11,372 nucleotides of DNA from a bacterium (GTDB lineage Bacteria; Bacteroidota; Ignavibacteria; Kapaibacteriales; UBA2268), in assembly GCA_024710535.1 (NCBI GenBank), contig JANJUO010000405.1, positions 1-11,372 of the forward strand, in the 5' to 3' direction. A program made the translations under genes and the position numbers. Positions 1-5,664 of this stretch are shown one piece after another (the first letter of the stretch is position 1; the number at the start of each line of letters is the position of its first letter). A model generated the notes under the pieces. The model had not been told where the DNA came from. It did no database searches and saw only the letters and a program-made list of their open reading frames with translations.

Positions 1-1
1 A

Positions 2-46
2 TCAGGTAATGCAAGATTGATGCAAAAACTCAATGTTGTAAAATAA
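2..46 (+). CDS. Possible C-terminal end of an unidentified upstream gene (partial)
   Basis: Of the three plus frames entering the window, this one stays open longest. It reads SGNARLMQKLNVVK and then a TAA stop at 44-46; the other two stop at bases 7-9 and 16-18. The stop lies 20 bases before a strong hairpin terminator, which is where a gene end would be expected. Fourteen residues are too few to name a product, and the open frame could be chance. Confidence 0.35.
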   Translation, partial: SGNARLMQKLNVVK

Positions 47-66
47 TTTCTGATTGAATGAAATTG

Positions 67-96
67 AAAAAGGGAAGCATTTTGCTTCCCTTTTTT
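67..96. terminator. Bidirectional intrinsic terminator
   Basis: A perfect 12-pair stem (67-78 with 84-95, core GGGAAGC/GCTTCCC) encloses a five-base loop, ATTTT. It is flanked by an A run on the left and a T run (91-96) on the right, so a U tail follows the hairpin in either direction. It fits termination of whatever enters from the left edge and of the minus-strand vWA gene that ends at 120. Confidence 0.85.
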
Positions 97-119
97 ATTG
101 AAAATTTGCTTTTGAAAAA

Positions 120-731
120 TTATATTGAATTTTCATAATCATGAATTTGTTCACTTTCAATATGGATAAAATTCGATACCATTTCACCACAATGTCGGAT
201 ACCGGCATCTGTTTTTTCAAAATTGATAGTTCTTTCAATTGCAATCGATTTTGCCATCTTTTCAATATCGTGGTCTGTGCCAATATAAGCAAAGTTCCAT
301 CCTTGATTCTTTTTTTCTTCAATTATATTTTTAATTTGTTCTACATTATATTCCTTTGAAGAATTTTCTTCTCCATCTGTAAAAATCTTGACAGAAACGT
401 TATACTTATGTTGATTTTCTAAAAATTGTTCCAATTTCTTTACACCAAAGCCAATTGCATCAAATAGAGGCGTTAAATTGTCAGGTAAGTAATTTTCTGA
501 ATTAATTTGTGCAATTTGTGAAACAGGGTCAGCTAAATGTAAAATTTTTATCCCGTTCCCATTAAATGAAATCATTGAAAAGAAATGCTCTTGCTCCGGA
601 AATTCTATTTCGATATCTTTAATTTTCCGGACAATTTCATTAAATCCATCAATTATTGATTTTTTAATCGATTCCATTGAACCACTTTCATCTAAGATGA
701 ATAAATTATGAACTTGATGCTTGTTTCCCAT
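120..731 (-). CDS. Small cytoplasmic von Willebrand factor A (vWA) domain protein
   Basis: This 203-residue protein is essentially one vWA fold. The MIDAS metal site is complete: D14-x-S16-x-S18 in DESGSM after the first hydrophobic strand, T87 in NLTPLFDAIG, and D119 in FTDGEEN. A later GWNFAYIGTDHD segment is typical of stand-alone bacterial vWA proteins. No signal peptide or membrane segment is seen, so it should be cytoplasmic, probably binding a protein partner through Mg2+ or another divalent ion. The start at 731 is chosen because GGAGGAA (complement of 738-744) sits six bases upstream. An in-frame ATG at 779 would add 16 residues (MKCIIYLFLLNLEEFQ) but spans that ribosome site and has none of its own. 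The partner and biological role are unknown. vWA proteins often pair with an AAA+ ATPase or Ter-type genes, and none is visible here. Confidence 0.88.
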   Translation of the reverse strand: MGNKHQVHNLFILDESGSMESIKKSIIDGFNEIVRKIKDIEIEFPEQEHFFSMISFNGNGIKILHLADPVSQIAQINSENYLPDNLTPLFDAIGFGVKKLEQFLENQHKYNVSVKIFTDGEENSSKEYNVEQIKNIIEEKKNQGWNFAYIGTDHDIEKMAKSIAIERTINFEKTDAGIRHCGEMVSNFIHIESEQIHDYENSI

Positions 732-737
732 TTGAAA

Positions 738-744
738 TTCCTCC
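738..744 (-). promoter_or_regulatory. Strong ribosome binding site of the vWA gene
   Basis: The minus strand reads GGAGGAA six bases before the ATG at 731. It is one of the best Shine-Dalgarno matches in the window and decides the start of the vWA gene against the longer frame beginning at 779. Confidence 0.8.
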
Positions 745-1030
745 AAATTTAATAAAAATAAATAAATAATACATTTCATCGAAGTGATGAAACTAAAAAA
801 TTGCTAAATAGAAATTTTATATAAATTACTGAAAATAAGTATAATTAAATACTTGAACTATACAATCTTATTGAAATAGCAAATAAAATACAATCTATGT
901 ATTTGTTAATATCACAGTAAAGTATTGAAATAATGCTACTTGTCGCTAAAATATATAAACTTTTGTTATCTTATAATTCTTAATGATTTTGATTGTTTTT
1001 AATGTTTTTTAGTCTTCAGTGTTACAAAAT

Positions 1031-1057
1031 CACAATTATTAATATACTATAATTGTG
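1031..1057. repeat. Perfect 9-base inverted repeat, operator-like
   Basis: CACAATTAT (1031-1039) is the exact reverse complement of ATAATTGTG (1049-1057), with a nine-base AT-only-but-one spacer. The centre-to-centre distance of the arms, 18 bases, is suitable for a dimeric repressor. It could also be a weak cruciform. The regulator is unknown. Confidence 0.45.
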
Positions 1058-1072
1058 CCAAATAAAGAAATA

Positions 1073-1106
1073 AGTCAAAATGACAGCAGCAACTGTCATT
1101 TTGACT
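1073..1106. repeat. Perfect 14-pair hairpin/inverted repeat containing two GTCA-N3-TGAC elements
   Basis: AGTCAAAATGACAG (1073-1086) pairs perfectly with CTGTCATTTTGACT (1093-1106) around the loop CAGCAA. Each arm contains its own smaller palindrome, GTCA-N3-TGAC (1074-1084 and 1095-1105). The unit can therefore be read as an RNA hairpin or as two protein-binding sites 21 bases apart. A modest T-rich stretch follows (GTTCTTTT), so a weak terminator of a short transcript is a third reading. Confidence 0.55.
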
Positions 1107-1135
1107 GTTCTTTTATGAAAGAATCAACTTGTTCT

Positions 1136-1149
1136 GTCATTAATATGAC
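1136..1149. repeat. Third GTCA/TGAC inverted repeat
   Basis: GTCAT (1136-1140) and ATGAC (1145-1149) form an inverted repeat around TAAT. The half-sites match those in the two arms of the 1073-1106 element, although the spacer is longer (six bases between GTCA and TGAC rather than three). Confidence 0.4.
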
Positions 1150-1356
1150 GTTTTGGCATATTTTTTAAGTTGAAATAAAAATAATTTTCAACAATTGTTT
1201 GAATTGAATTTATTAATTTTAAAAAATTAAAAAGAGAATTATTAAGAAATATCCTTATAATACAGCATCTGAAAGATTTAATAAGCAATACTTGGCTTTA
1301 GGCGCTTGCATTTTAATTATAAAAAATACTTTATCATCAAACTTCTAATATAATAA

Positions 1357-1373
1357 AACGATTATTAATCGTT
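1357..1373. promoter_or_regulatory. Near-palindrome just upstream of the ABC exporter, possible operator
   Basis: AACGATT (1357-1363) and AATCGTT (1367-1373) are exact reverse complements around ATT. A TATAAT hexamer at 1349-1354 lies immediately upstream, so if it is a -10 element the palindrome would cover the transcription start. No good -35 match is seen at the right distance. The arrangement suggests repression by a dimeric regulator, but this is inference from position only. Confidence 0.35.
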
Positions 1374-1407
1374 ATAAGTTATTTTTAATACCAATTAATA
1401 GAAATAT

Positions 1408-3192
1408 ATGAGAGGAAATGCATTCGGAGACGAATACAATAAAATAGATGCAAAACTACTGAAAAGATTGCTCAAATTTCTTAAACCATATTATAAATAC
1501 GTTTTTATTGCAACAATTCTTACATTGCTTGTTTCGGCACTTGGACCATTAAGACCCTTTTTAACAAAGATAGCAATAGACGATTATGTTTCTGTTGGTG
1601 ATAAACCGGGCTTGTTGATGATGATTGTTGTATTGGCATCATTGCTATTGCTCAATGGATTATTGCGATTTGCATTGACTTATACTATGCAATGGGTAGG
1701 GCAGAACGTTTTGAATGATATTCGCATAAAATTATTCGAACACATCCAAAAATTATCTATGAGTTTTTATGATAAAAACCCCGTTGGAAAACTCGTAACA
1801 AGAGTTACCAATGATGTGGAGGCGCTAAATCAGTTATTTTCATCAGGACTTGTAATGATGGTGGCAGATGTTTTATTGATATTTTGGATAGTTGCATTTA
1901 TGTTTTATACAAGTTGGCAACTTGCATTACTTGCAATAATAGTTGTTCCCTTACTTCTTGTTGTAACAACAGTTTTCCGGAAAAAAGTTCGGGTTTTATT
2001 CAGTGATTTGAGAAAAGAAGTTGCCCGTATGAATACATTTATGAACGAATTCATTACTGGTATCAGTACGGTAAAATTATTCAATCAAGAGGAAAATCAA
2101 CTAAAAAAATTCGATGAAATTAATCTAAATACAAGAGAATTAAACATAAAAACGGTATTTTACTATGCTATGTTTTTCCCTGCAATTGAAATGATTAGTG
2201 CAATTGCAATGGGCATAATTTTATGGTATGCCGCAGGAAATATTCTATCCGGAGCAATAACTGTTGGTATTTTGATTGCATTTTTGCAATACGCTGAAAT
2301 GTTTTTTAGACCAATTAGAGATTTAAGTGAGAAATATACCACTTTGCAGGCTGCAATGGCTTCTGCAGAGCGTATTTTTCAATTATTTGATACTGAGGAT
2401 TTTGTTAATGAAAACGCAAATGCAGAATTAATTCAAAAATTTGAAAAAGATATCGAATTCAAAAATGTCTCATTTAGTTATGATAACTCAAAATGGGTTC
2501 TCAAAAACATTTCTTTTGACGTAAAAAAAGGTGAAACTGTAGCAATTGTTGGGGCAACCGGCTCAGGAAAATCATCAATTATAAATCTTTTATGTAGATT
2601 TTACGAATTTCAATCGGGCGAGATATTGATTGACGGTAGAGATATTCGCACAATAAATGCTGAATCTTTAAGAAAATTATATGCATTAGTTCAGCAGGAT
2701 GTATTTCTGTTTTCGAGGTCAATTGGCGAAAATATTTCTTTGAATGATGAAAATATTAACGATCAAGATTTGCTGAATACCACCGAAGCAATCGGTGCCA
2801 GCACTTTCATCAATAATATTGAAGAGGGATTTAATTATAAATTGACGGAAAGAGGGAATACCTTATCAGCCGGTCAGAAACAATTATTGCAGTTCAGCCG
2901 AGCCTATATTTCAAAACCTGAAATTCTGATTCTTGATGAAGCTACTTCGAACATCGATTCGGATACTGAGCAAATAATTGAAGAATCTCTCCAAAAATTG
3001 CTTTCAAACCGTACTTCAATTATCATTGCTCATCGTCTTTCTACAATCAAAAGAGCAGACAAAATTATTGTTATTCACAAGGGTGAAATTAGGGAAATTG
3101 GCAATCACGAACAACTTTTGGAACATAATGGTGTTTATGCAAAATTATATAATTTGCAGTTTCGCGACACTCAAACTGTAAAGCAAATTTAA
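1408..3192 (+). CDS. ABC exporter half-transporter (permease fused to ATPase, MdlB/YheH/MsbA-like)
   Basis: At 594 residues this has the usual length of an exporter half-transporter. A six-helix membrane domain fills roughly residues 25-320, followed by one nucleotide-binding domain. The ATPase motifs are intact: Walker A GATGSGKS (382-389), Q-loop glutamine at about 429-430, signature LSAGQ (486-490), Walker B ILILDE with catalytic E511, D-loop SNIDSD and switch histidine H542. It should work in the inner membrane as a homodimer or heterodimer, exporting a lipid, drug or peptide; the substrate cannot be read from sequence. LSAGQ in place of LSGGQ and the SNID D-loop resemble YheH/MdlB halves, which normally pair with a second half encoded next door, but no partner gene adjoins it here. 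The ATG at 1408 has no clear Shine-Dalgarno sequence. A strong terminator follows the stop. Confidence 0.95.
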   Translation: MRGNAFGDEYNKIDAKLLKRLLKFLKPYYKYVFIATILTLLVSALGPLRPFLTKIAIDDYVSVGDKPGLLMMIVVLASLLLLNGLLRFALTYTMQWVGQNVLNDIRIKLFEHIQKLSMSFYDKNPVGKLVTRVTNDVEALNQLFSSGLVMMVADVLLIFWIVAFMFYTSWQLALLAIIVVPLLLVVTTVFRKKVRVLFSDLRKEVARMNTFMNEFITGISTVKLFNQEENQLKKFDEINLNTRELNIKTVFYYAMFFPAIEMISAIAMGIILWYAAGNILSGAITVGILIAFLQYAEMFFRPIRDLSEKYTTLQAAMASAERIFQLFDTEDFVNENANAELIQKFEKDIEFKNVSFSYDNSKWVLKNISFDVKKGETVAIVGATGSGKSSIINLLCRFYEFQSGEILIDGRDIRTINAESLRKLYALVQQDVFLFSRSIGENISLNDENINDQDLLNTTEAIGASTFINNIEEGFNYKLTERGNTLSAGQKQLLQFSRAYISKPEILILDEATSNIDSDTEQIIEESLQKLLSNRTSIIIAHRLSTIKRADKIIVIHKGEIREIGNHEQLLEHNGVYAKLYNLQFRDTQTVKQI

Positions 3193-3211
3193 TTATTCAA
3201 ATCATAAAACT

Positions 3212-3244
3212 AAAAGAGGCAGGAAAATTTCTGCCTCTTTTTTT
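3212..3244 (+). terminator. Intrinsic terminator of the ABC exporter gene
   Basis: An 11-pair stem (3212-3222 with 3231-3241, core AGAGGCAG/CTGCCTCT) has an eight-base loop and runs into a T tract (3238-3244). It starts 20 bases after the exporter stop. An A-rich left flank means it may also serve the convergent rex gene, which ends at 3302. Confidence 0.88.
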
Positions 3245-3301
3245 ATAAAATATTGAAAATCATTTAGATAGTTAATCTCAAAAAATTATTTAATGTCAAA
3301 A

Positions 3302-3922
3302 TTAAGTAGTTTTTTGTTTATTAACAATATAAATAAGATTTTCTAATTCGTGAACGATGTTAATATTATTTACAGTTACCTCATTTGAACTTTGGAATTT
3401 GATAGGAGTAAAGTTCAAAACACCACCAACACCAGAATTAGCCAACATATCCAAAGTATGTTTTGCAACTAATTGTGGAACGCACATTATTGCAATTTTG
3501 ATGTTCTTTTCTTTAACAAATTCCGGCAATTTATCAAGATGTAATATTGGAATATCTTCCCCTTCGCTTACTTTTGAAAAATCATTATCGAATCCGGCAA
3601 CAATTTGGATACCTTCTTTGATAAATCCCTGATAATTCATTAATGCTTGACCGATTCTTCCCGTACCAACTACAATAACTTTCTGAATTTCATCTTTACC
3701 AAGAATTTCATCTATTTTGGCAAGAATTGAATCGATATCATAGCCACCCTTTCTGTTTCCTGTGATTCCAAAATTGCCAAAATCCTTACGTACAAGTGAT
3801 GATGAAATTTCAAGTGTATCAGATATATTATCTGAAAAAACTTTTTTGAAACCCAAAGTTTGCAGATGTTTAAGTAAGTTTTTGTAGTTGAGTAATCTTA
3901 ATATTTGTCCTTTGTTTGTCAT
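3302..3922 (-). CDS. rex: Redox-sensing transcriptional repressor Rex
   Basis: This 206-residue protein aligns throughout with the Rex family. An N-terminal winged helix (about 1-75) ends in the conserved segment VRKDFGNFG (44-52) and KGGYDI. A Rossmann domain follows, with the dinucleotide loop GTGRIG (86-91), acidic FDND (111-114), and the NFTP motif (170-173). A C-terminal helix (about 187-200) corresponds to the domain-swapped dimer helix. Rex dimers sense the NADH/NAD+ ratio: NADH binding releases them from DNA and derepresses fermentation or respiration genes. The first residues differ slightly from the usual R-L-P-x-Y, reading RLLNYKNLL. The gene converges on the ABC exporter and diverges from flgB, which starts 293 bases away. 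Shine-Dalgarno signal before the ATG at 3922 is weak. The family assignment is firm; the regulon here is not known. Confidence 0.95.
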   Translation of the reverse strand: MTNKGQILRLLNYKNLLKHLQTLGFKKVFSDNISDTLEISSSLVRKDFGNFGITGNRKGGYDIDSILAKIDEILGKDEIQKVIVVGTGRIGQALMNYQGFIKEGIQIVAGFDNDFSKVSEGEDIPILHLDKLPEFVKEKNIKIAIMCVPQLVAKHTLDMLANSGVGGVLNFTPIKFQSSNEVTVNNINIVHELENLIYIVNKQKTT

Positions 3923-3957
3923 AATAATCTCATAAAAGATTTATAAATACAATTGCT

Positions 3958-3970
3958 TATTAACAAAGTA
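3958..3970. repeat. First copy of a 13-base repeat in the rex/flgB divergent region
   Basis: TATTAACAAAGTA occurs here and again, identically, at 4084-4096. It also begins an inverted repeat, ATTAACA (3959-3965) with TGTTAAT (3973-3979). On the minus strand the copy supplies TTGTTA, fifteen bases upstream of TATAAA (complement of 3940-3945), so it may overlap the rex promoter. Confidence 0.4.
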
Positions 3971-4083
3971 AATGTTAATGTTAGTTATTTCACATATTTA
4001 TTTTTAAAATGCAAATCAACATCAATTCAAATTACATATATTTTTCACTACAAACAAGAAAAAATTTTCAATTTTCAAATTAA

Positions 4084-4104
4084 TATTAACAAAGTATTAA
4101 CAAA
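4084..4104. repeat. Two tandem TATTAACAAA copies, 11-base period
   Basis: TATTAACAAA at 4084-4093 is repeated at 4095-4104 with a single G between them. The first copy extends to the 13-base match with 3958-3970. TTAACAA equals one half of the clostridial-type Rex box (TTGTTAA-N4-TTAACAA), but the copies are in direct rather than inverted order, so they are not canonical Rex sites. Confidence 0.4.
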
Positions 4105-4155
4105 CATTAAATTTATAATAAATTTTGGAAATAATGTGGAAAAGTAATTTCGCAA

Positions 4156-4187
4156 TTTGGCATATTAATTGTTTTATATAATTTTTG
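4156..4187 (+). promoter_or_regulatory. Candidate promoter of the flagellar cluster
   Basis: TTTGGCATATTAATTGTT (4156-4173) resembles a sigma-54 promoter: TTGGCA for the -24 box and TTG at the right distance for -12, but the key -12 GC reads GT. The same stretch also fits a Bacteroidota-type promoter, with TTTG (4156-4159), 19 bases, then TA-N2-TTTT at 4179-4186 against the consensus TA-N2-TTTG. A plain TATAAT lies at 4177-4182. A promoter somewhere here is likely because the cluster starts at 4216; which sigma factor reads it is undecided. Confidence 0.35.
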
Positions 4188-4215
4188 ATGTAAAATTGGC
4201 TATTTTGGTGCAATT

Positions 4216-4644
4216 ATGCTAATGAGAAACCATTTGTTTAAAAAAAGGGTACCGCTGATGAACAGCGCCCTGGATGCTTATGCATTAAGACAGCGTACAA
4301 TTGCAAAGAACATTGCAAATGTAAATTCTCCGCATTATAGACCGGAAAAGGTAAAGTTTGAGGAATTTTTTCATGAGCAAGGTGTGGTTTTGAAAGGTGC
4401 AAGCACTGATAATTTCCATATTCCTGTTGGAGTAAAAGATCCAAATGTACCCACTGGAGAAGTGAATGAGGCAGAGGTTCCGGGTCCGCAAGTATATTTT
4501 TCAGGTGAAACGCACGTAAATATCGACAAGGAAATGGCAGAATTGGCTCAAAATCAGATTAGATTTAGGTTTGCATCGAATATGGTAGGTAAGTTTTTTA
4601 GGGGTTTAACCTCTGCAATTACAGGAACTAACAGTCAGGCATAA
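4216..4644 (+). CDS. flgB: Flagellar proximal rod protein FlgB
   Basis: FlgB is one of the rod subunits linking the MS ring to the distal rod; it is exported through the flagellar type III apparatus and assembles in the periplasm. At 142 residues it has normal length. The N-terminal helix LDAYALRQRTIAKNIANVN carries the rod/hook/filament signature NIANVN followed by SPHYRPEKVKFEEFF. The C-terminal helix has the family pattern VNIDKEMAELAQNQIRFRF, ending in FRGLTSAITG. The start at 4216 keeps the usual preceding helix (LFKKRVPLMNSA) but lacks a clear ribosome site. ATGs at 4222 and 4258 are alternatives, and the latter has AAAAAAGGG eight bases upstream, though it would trim the helix. It is the first gene of the plus-strand flagellar run. 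Confidence 0.93.
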   Translation: MLMRNHLFKKRVPLMNSALDAYALRQRTIAKNIANVNSPHYRPEKVKFEEFFHEQGVVLKGASTDNFHIPVGVKDPNVPTGEVNEAEVPGPQVYFSGETHVNIDKEMAELAQNQIRFRFASNMVGKFFRGLTSAITGTNSQA

Positions 4645-4734
4645 AAATTTAGTATAATTACTTATGCAGGATTTGTATAAAATTTCCGAATTTTGAATTG
4701 ACAAGGATTGTTAATTAAAGGAAAGTCAGGGAAG

Positions 4735-5220
4735 ATGGCAGAAAATATTTTTTCGACGTTTAACATAAGCGGACAAGGTATGAGTGTTCAACGGATGCGG
4801 CTCTCATCTGTTGCAAAAAACATTGCCAATGTCAATACAACAAATAGTACTGACGGCAGAACTTACCAAAGGGAAGTGGTTGTGGTTCGCGAGATAAAAG
4901 GAAGCCCGTTTGAAGATGAGCTGGAGGATCAAATTGCGATTAATCGTACGTCCCCCGACCATGCACCAAATGCTAAGCCGGGGACTTATCCTCCAAATTA
5001 TGATGTTTTGAAAGCCAGAACAGTGAGAGATGATAGTCCGCCAAGATTGGTTTATGACCCTCATAATCCTGAAGCTGACGAAGCAGGATACGTTAAGTAT
5101 CCGAATATTAATGTAGTTACGGAAATGGTGGAAATGATAACAGCACAGCGCGCATTTGAATCGAATACACAAGTTGTTGATTCGGTGAAAAATGTGGCAC
5201 GGTATTCGTTAGAAATCTAA
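4735..5220 (+). CDS. flgC: Flagellar proximal rod protein FlgC
   Basis: FlgC is the second proximal rod subunit, partner of FlgB, exported by the flagellar type III system. The 161-residue product begins MAENIFSTFNISGQGMSVQR, the classic FlgC opening, followed by SSVAKNIANVNTTNS and then RTYQREVVVVR. The C-terminal signature YVKYPNINVVTEMVEMITAQ, followed by RAFESNTQVVDSVKNVARYSLEI, is intact. The frame is open further upstream to a TTG at 4708, but the ATG at 4735 is preferred. It matches the family N-terminus and is preceded by AAAGGAAAG at 4717-4725. The gap after flgB is 90 bases, so it may have its own leader or promoter (a TATAAT occurs at 4653-4658). The unassigned 106-residue gene follows after 21 bases. 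Confidence 0.95.
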   Translation: MAENIFSTFNISGQGMSVQRMRLSSVAKNIANVNTTNSTDGRTYQREVVVVREIKGSPFEDELEDQIAINRTSPDHAPNAKPGTYPPNYDVLKARTVRDDSPPRLVYDPHNPEADEAGYVKYPNINVVTEMVEMITAQRAFESNTQVVDSVKNVARYSLEI

Positions 5221-5241
5221 GCGATAAATTAAGGGGTAATT

Positions 5242-5562
5242 ATGAGAATTGATGTACAACGTGCCTATGGGTATAGTTCACCGCAAGAATTAGAAAATTC
5301 ATTGCGTCAAACGGTATTGGCTACAAAGGATGTTAATAATGTTCAGAAAGCAAAAATGTCTGATATTAACAATGTGGCTAATAATCAACAGATGAACAAT
5401 TTTGACCCGGAAAAGATTGTAACTCAAAAGGAAAGAAAATTTTTTATTAGAATGTTTCCGGATAGTTCCGAACAATTGGAAAAGCACGTTCTATTCAATA
5501 GAACGGGCAGAATTTCTCAGCCAAATATATCCAAAGGTTCGATAGTTGACGGAAGAGTGTGA
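5242..5562 (+). CDS. Unassigned 106-residue protein between flgC and fliE
   Basis: I do not recognise a named family. The gene is well formed: ATG preceded by AAGGGG (5231-5236), 21 bases after flgC, codon use like its neighbours, and no competing frame. The protein has no signal peptide or membrane segment. Residues 1-30 may form a short helix. Residues 31-55 are rich in Asn and Gln and look flexible. The C-terminal half is charged and aromatic, with the compact pattern KERKFFIRMFP (63-73) and a final GSIVDGRV (99-106). Its place between rod genes and fliE suggests a small basal-body, rod or export accessory protein, possibly a type III secreted component. This is inference from position only. 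The conservative call is a hypothetical protein of the flagellar operon; I am confident that it is coded, not what it does. Confidence 0.85.
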   Translation: MRIDVQRAYGYSSPQELENSLRQTVLATKDVNNVQKAKMSDINNVANNQQMNNFDPEKIVTQKERKFFIRMFPDSSEQLEKHVLFNRTGRISQPNISKGSIVDGRV

Positions 5563-5602
5563 TTTTGGTATCATTGTTGCATTACCAAATTTGATTCACA
5601 CT
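5556..5602 (+). promoter_or_regulatory. Nested hairpin overlapping the stop of the unassigned gene
   Basis: An outer stem AGTGTGA (5556-5562, including the TGA stop) pairs with TCACACT (5596-5602). An inner stem TTTGGTA (5564-5570) pairs with TACCAAA (5583-5589), leaving a 12-base loop and a six-base one-sided bulge. No T tract follows, so it is not a standard terminator. It may be an RNA processing or stability element, or an attenuator controlling fliE and the genes beyond. Confidence 0.45.
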
Positions 5603-5664
5603 GCTATGTTTCGAAATAGTAAATGAATCAGGGAAGATTCGATAATAACAAAAGGATTTGAAAA

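Larger units (their letters stand above)
732..1407. other. Long AT-rich divergent intergenic region with several inverted repeats
   Basis: These 676 bases separate the divergent vWA and ABC exporter genes. No frame gives a protein-like ORF and I recognise no tRNA or rRNA. The left part (about 780-1020) is plain AT-rich sequence. The part from 1031 to 1150 is dense in inverted repeats: CACAATTAT/ATAATTGTG at 1031-1057, a 14-pair hairpin at 1073-1106, a short TTCTTT/AAAGAA hairpin at 1108-1123, and GTCAT/ATGAC at 1136-1149. A near-palindrome lies at 1357-1373, just before the exporter. Promoters for both flanking genes must lie here. A small RNA gene is possible but not shown. Confidence 0.6.

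Noticed and set aside
3314..3327. TTGTT-TATT-AACAA palindrome near the 3' end of rex, possible Rex site
   Set aside because: It lies in coding sequence and is four bases shorter than the Rex box spacing, so it is more likely chance in AT-rich codons.
4135..4143. DnaA-box-like TTTTCCACA on the minus strand in the rex/flgB gap
   Set aside because: It is a single match to a degenerate 9-mer with no second box, no dnaA or dnaN nearby and no clear unwinding element; not evidence of an origin.
3953..4147. 64-residue plus-strand ORF starting at TTG between rex and flgB
   Set aside because: It has no ribosome site, its composition is that of translated AT-rich intergenic DNA (Ile, Asn, Phe, Lys), and it overlaps the divergent promoter region.
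4679..4694. AAAATT/AATTTT mini-hairpin between flgB and flgC
   Set aside because: A six-pair AT-only stem would be too unstable to terminate or regulate, and such repeats are expected by chance in this composition.
4708..4734. Upstream TTG start extending FlgC by nine residues
   Set aside because: The extension (MLIKGKSGK) contains the ribosome site of the ATG at 4735 and is absent from the usual FlgC N-terminus.
4804..5172. 122-residue minus-strand ORF antisense to flgC
   Set aside because: It lies wholly within the well-supported flgC gene, is rich in Cys, Arg and Ile without any recognisable motif, and has no start signal; it is a shadow frame.
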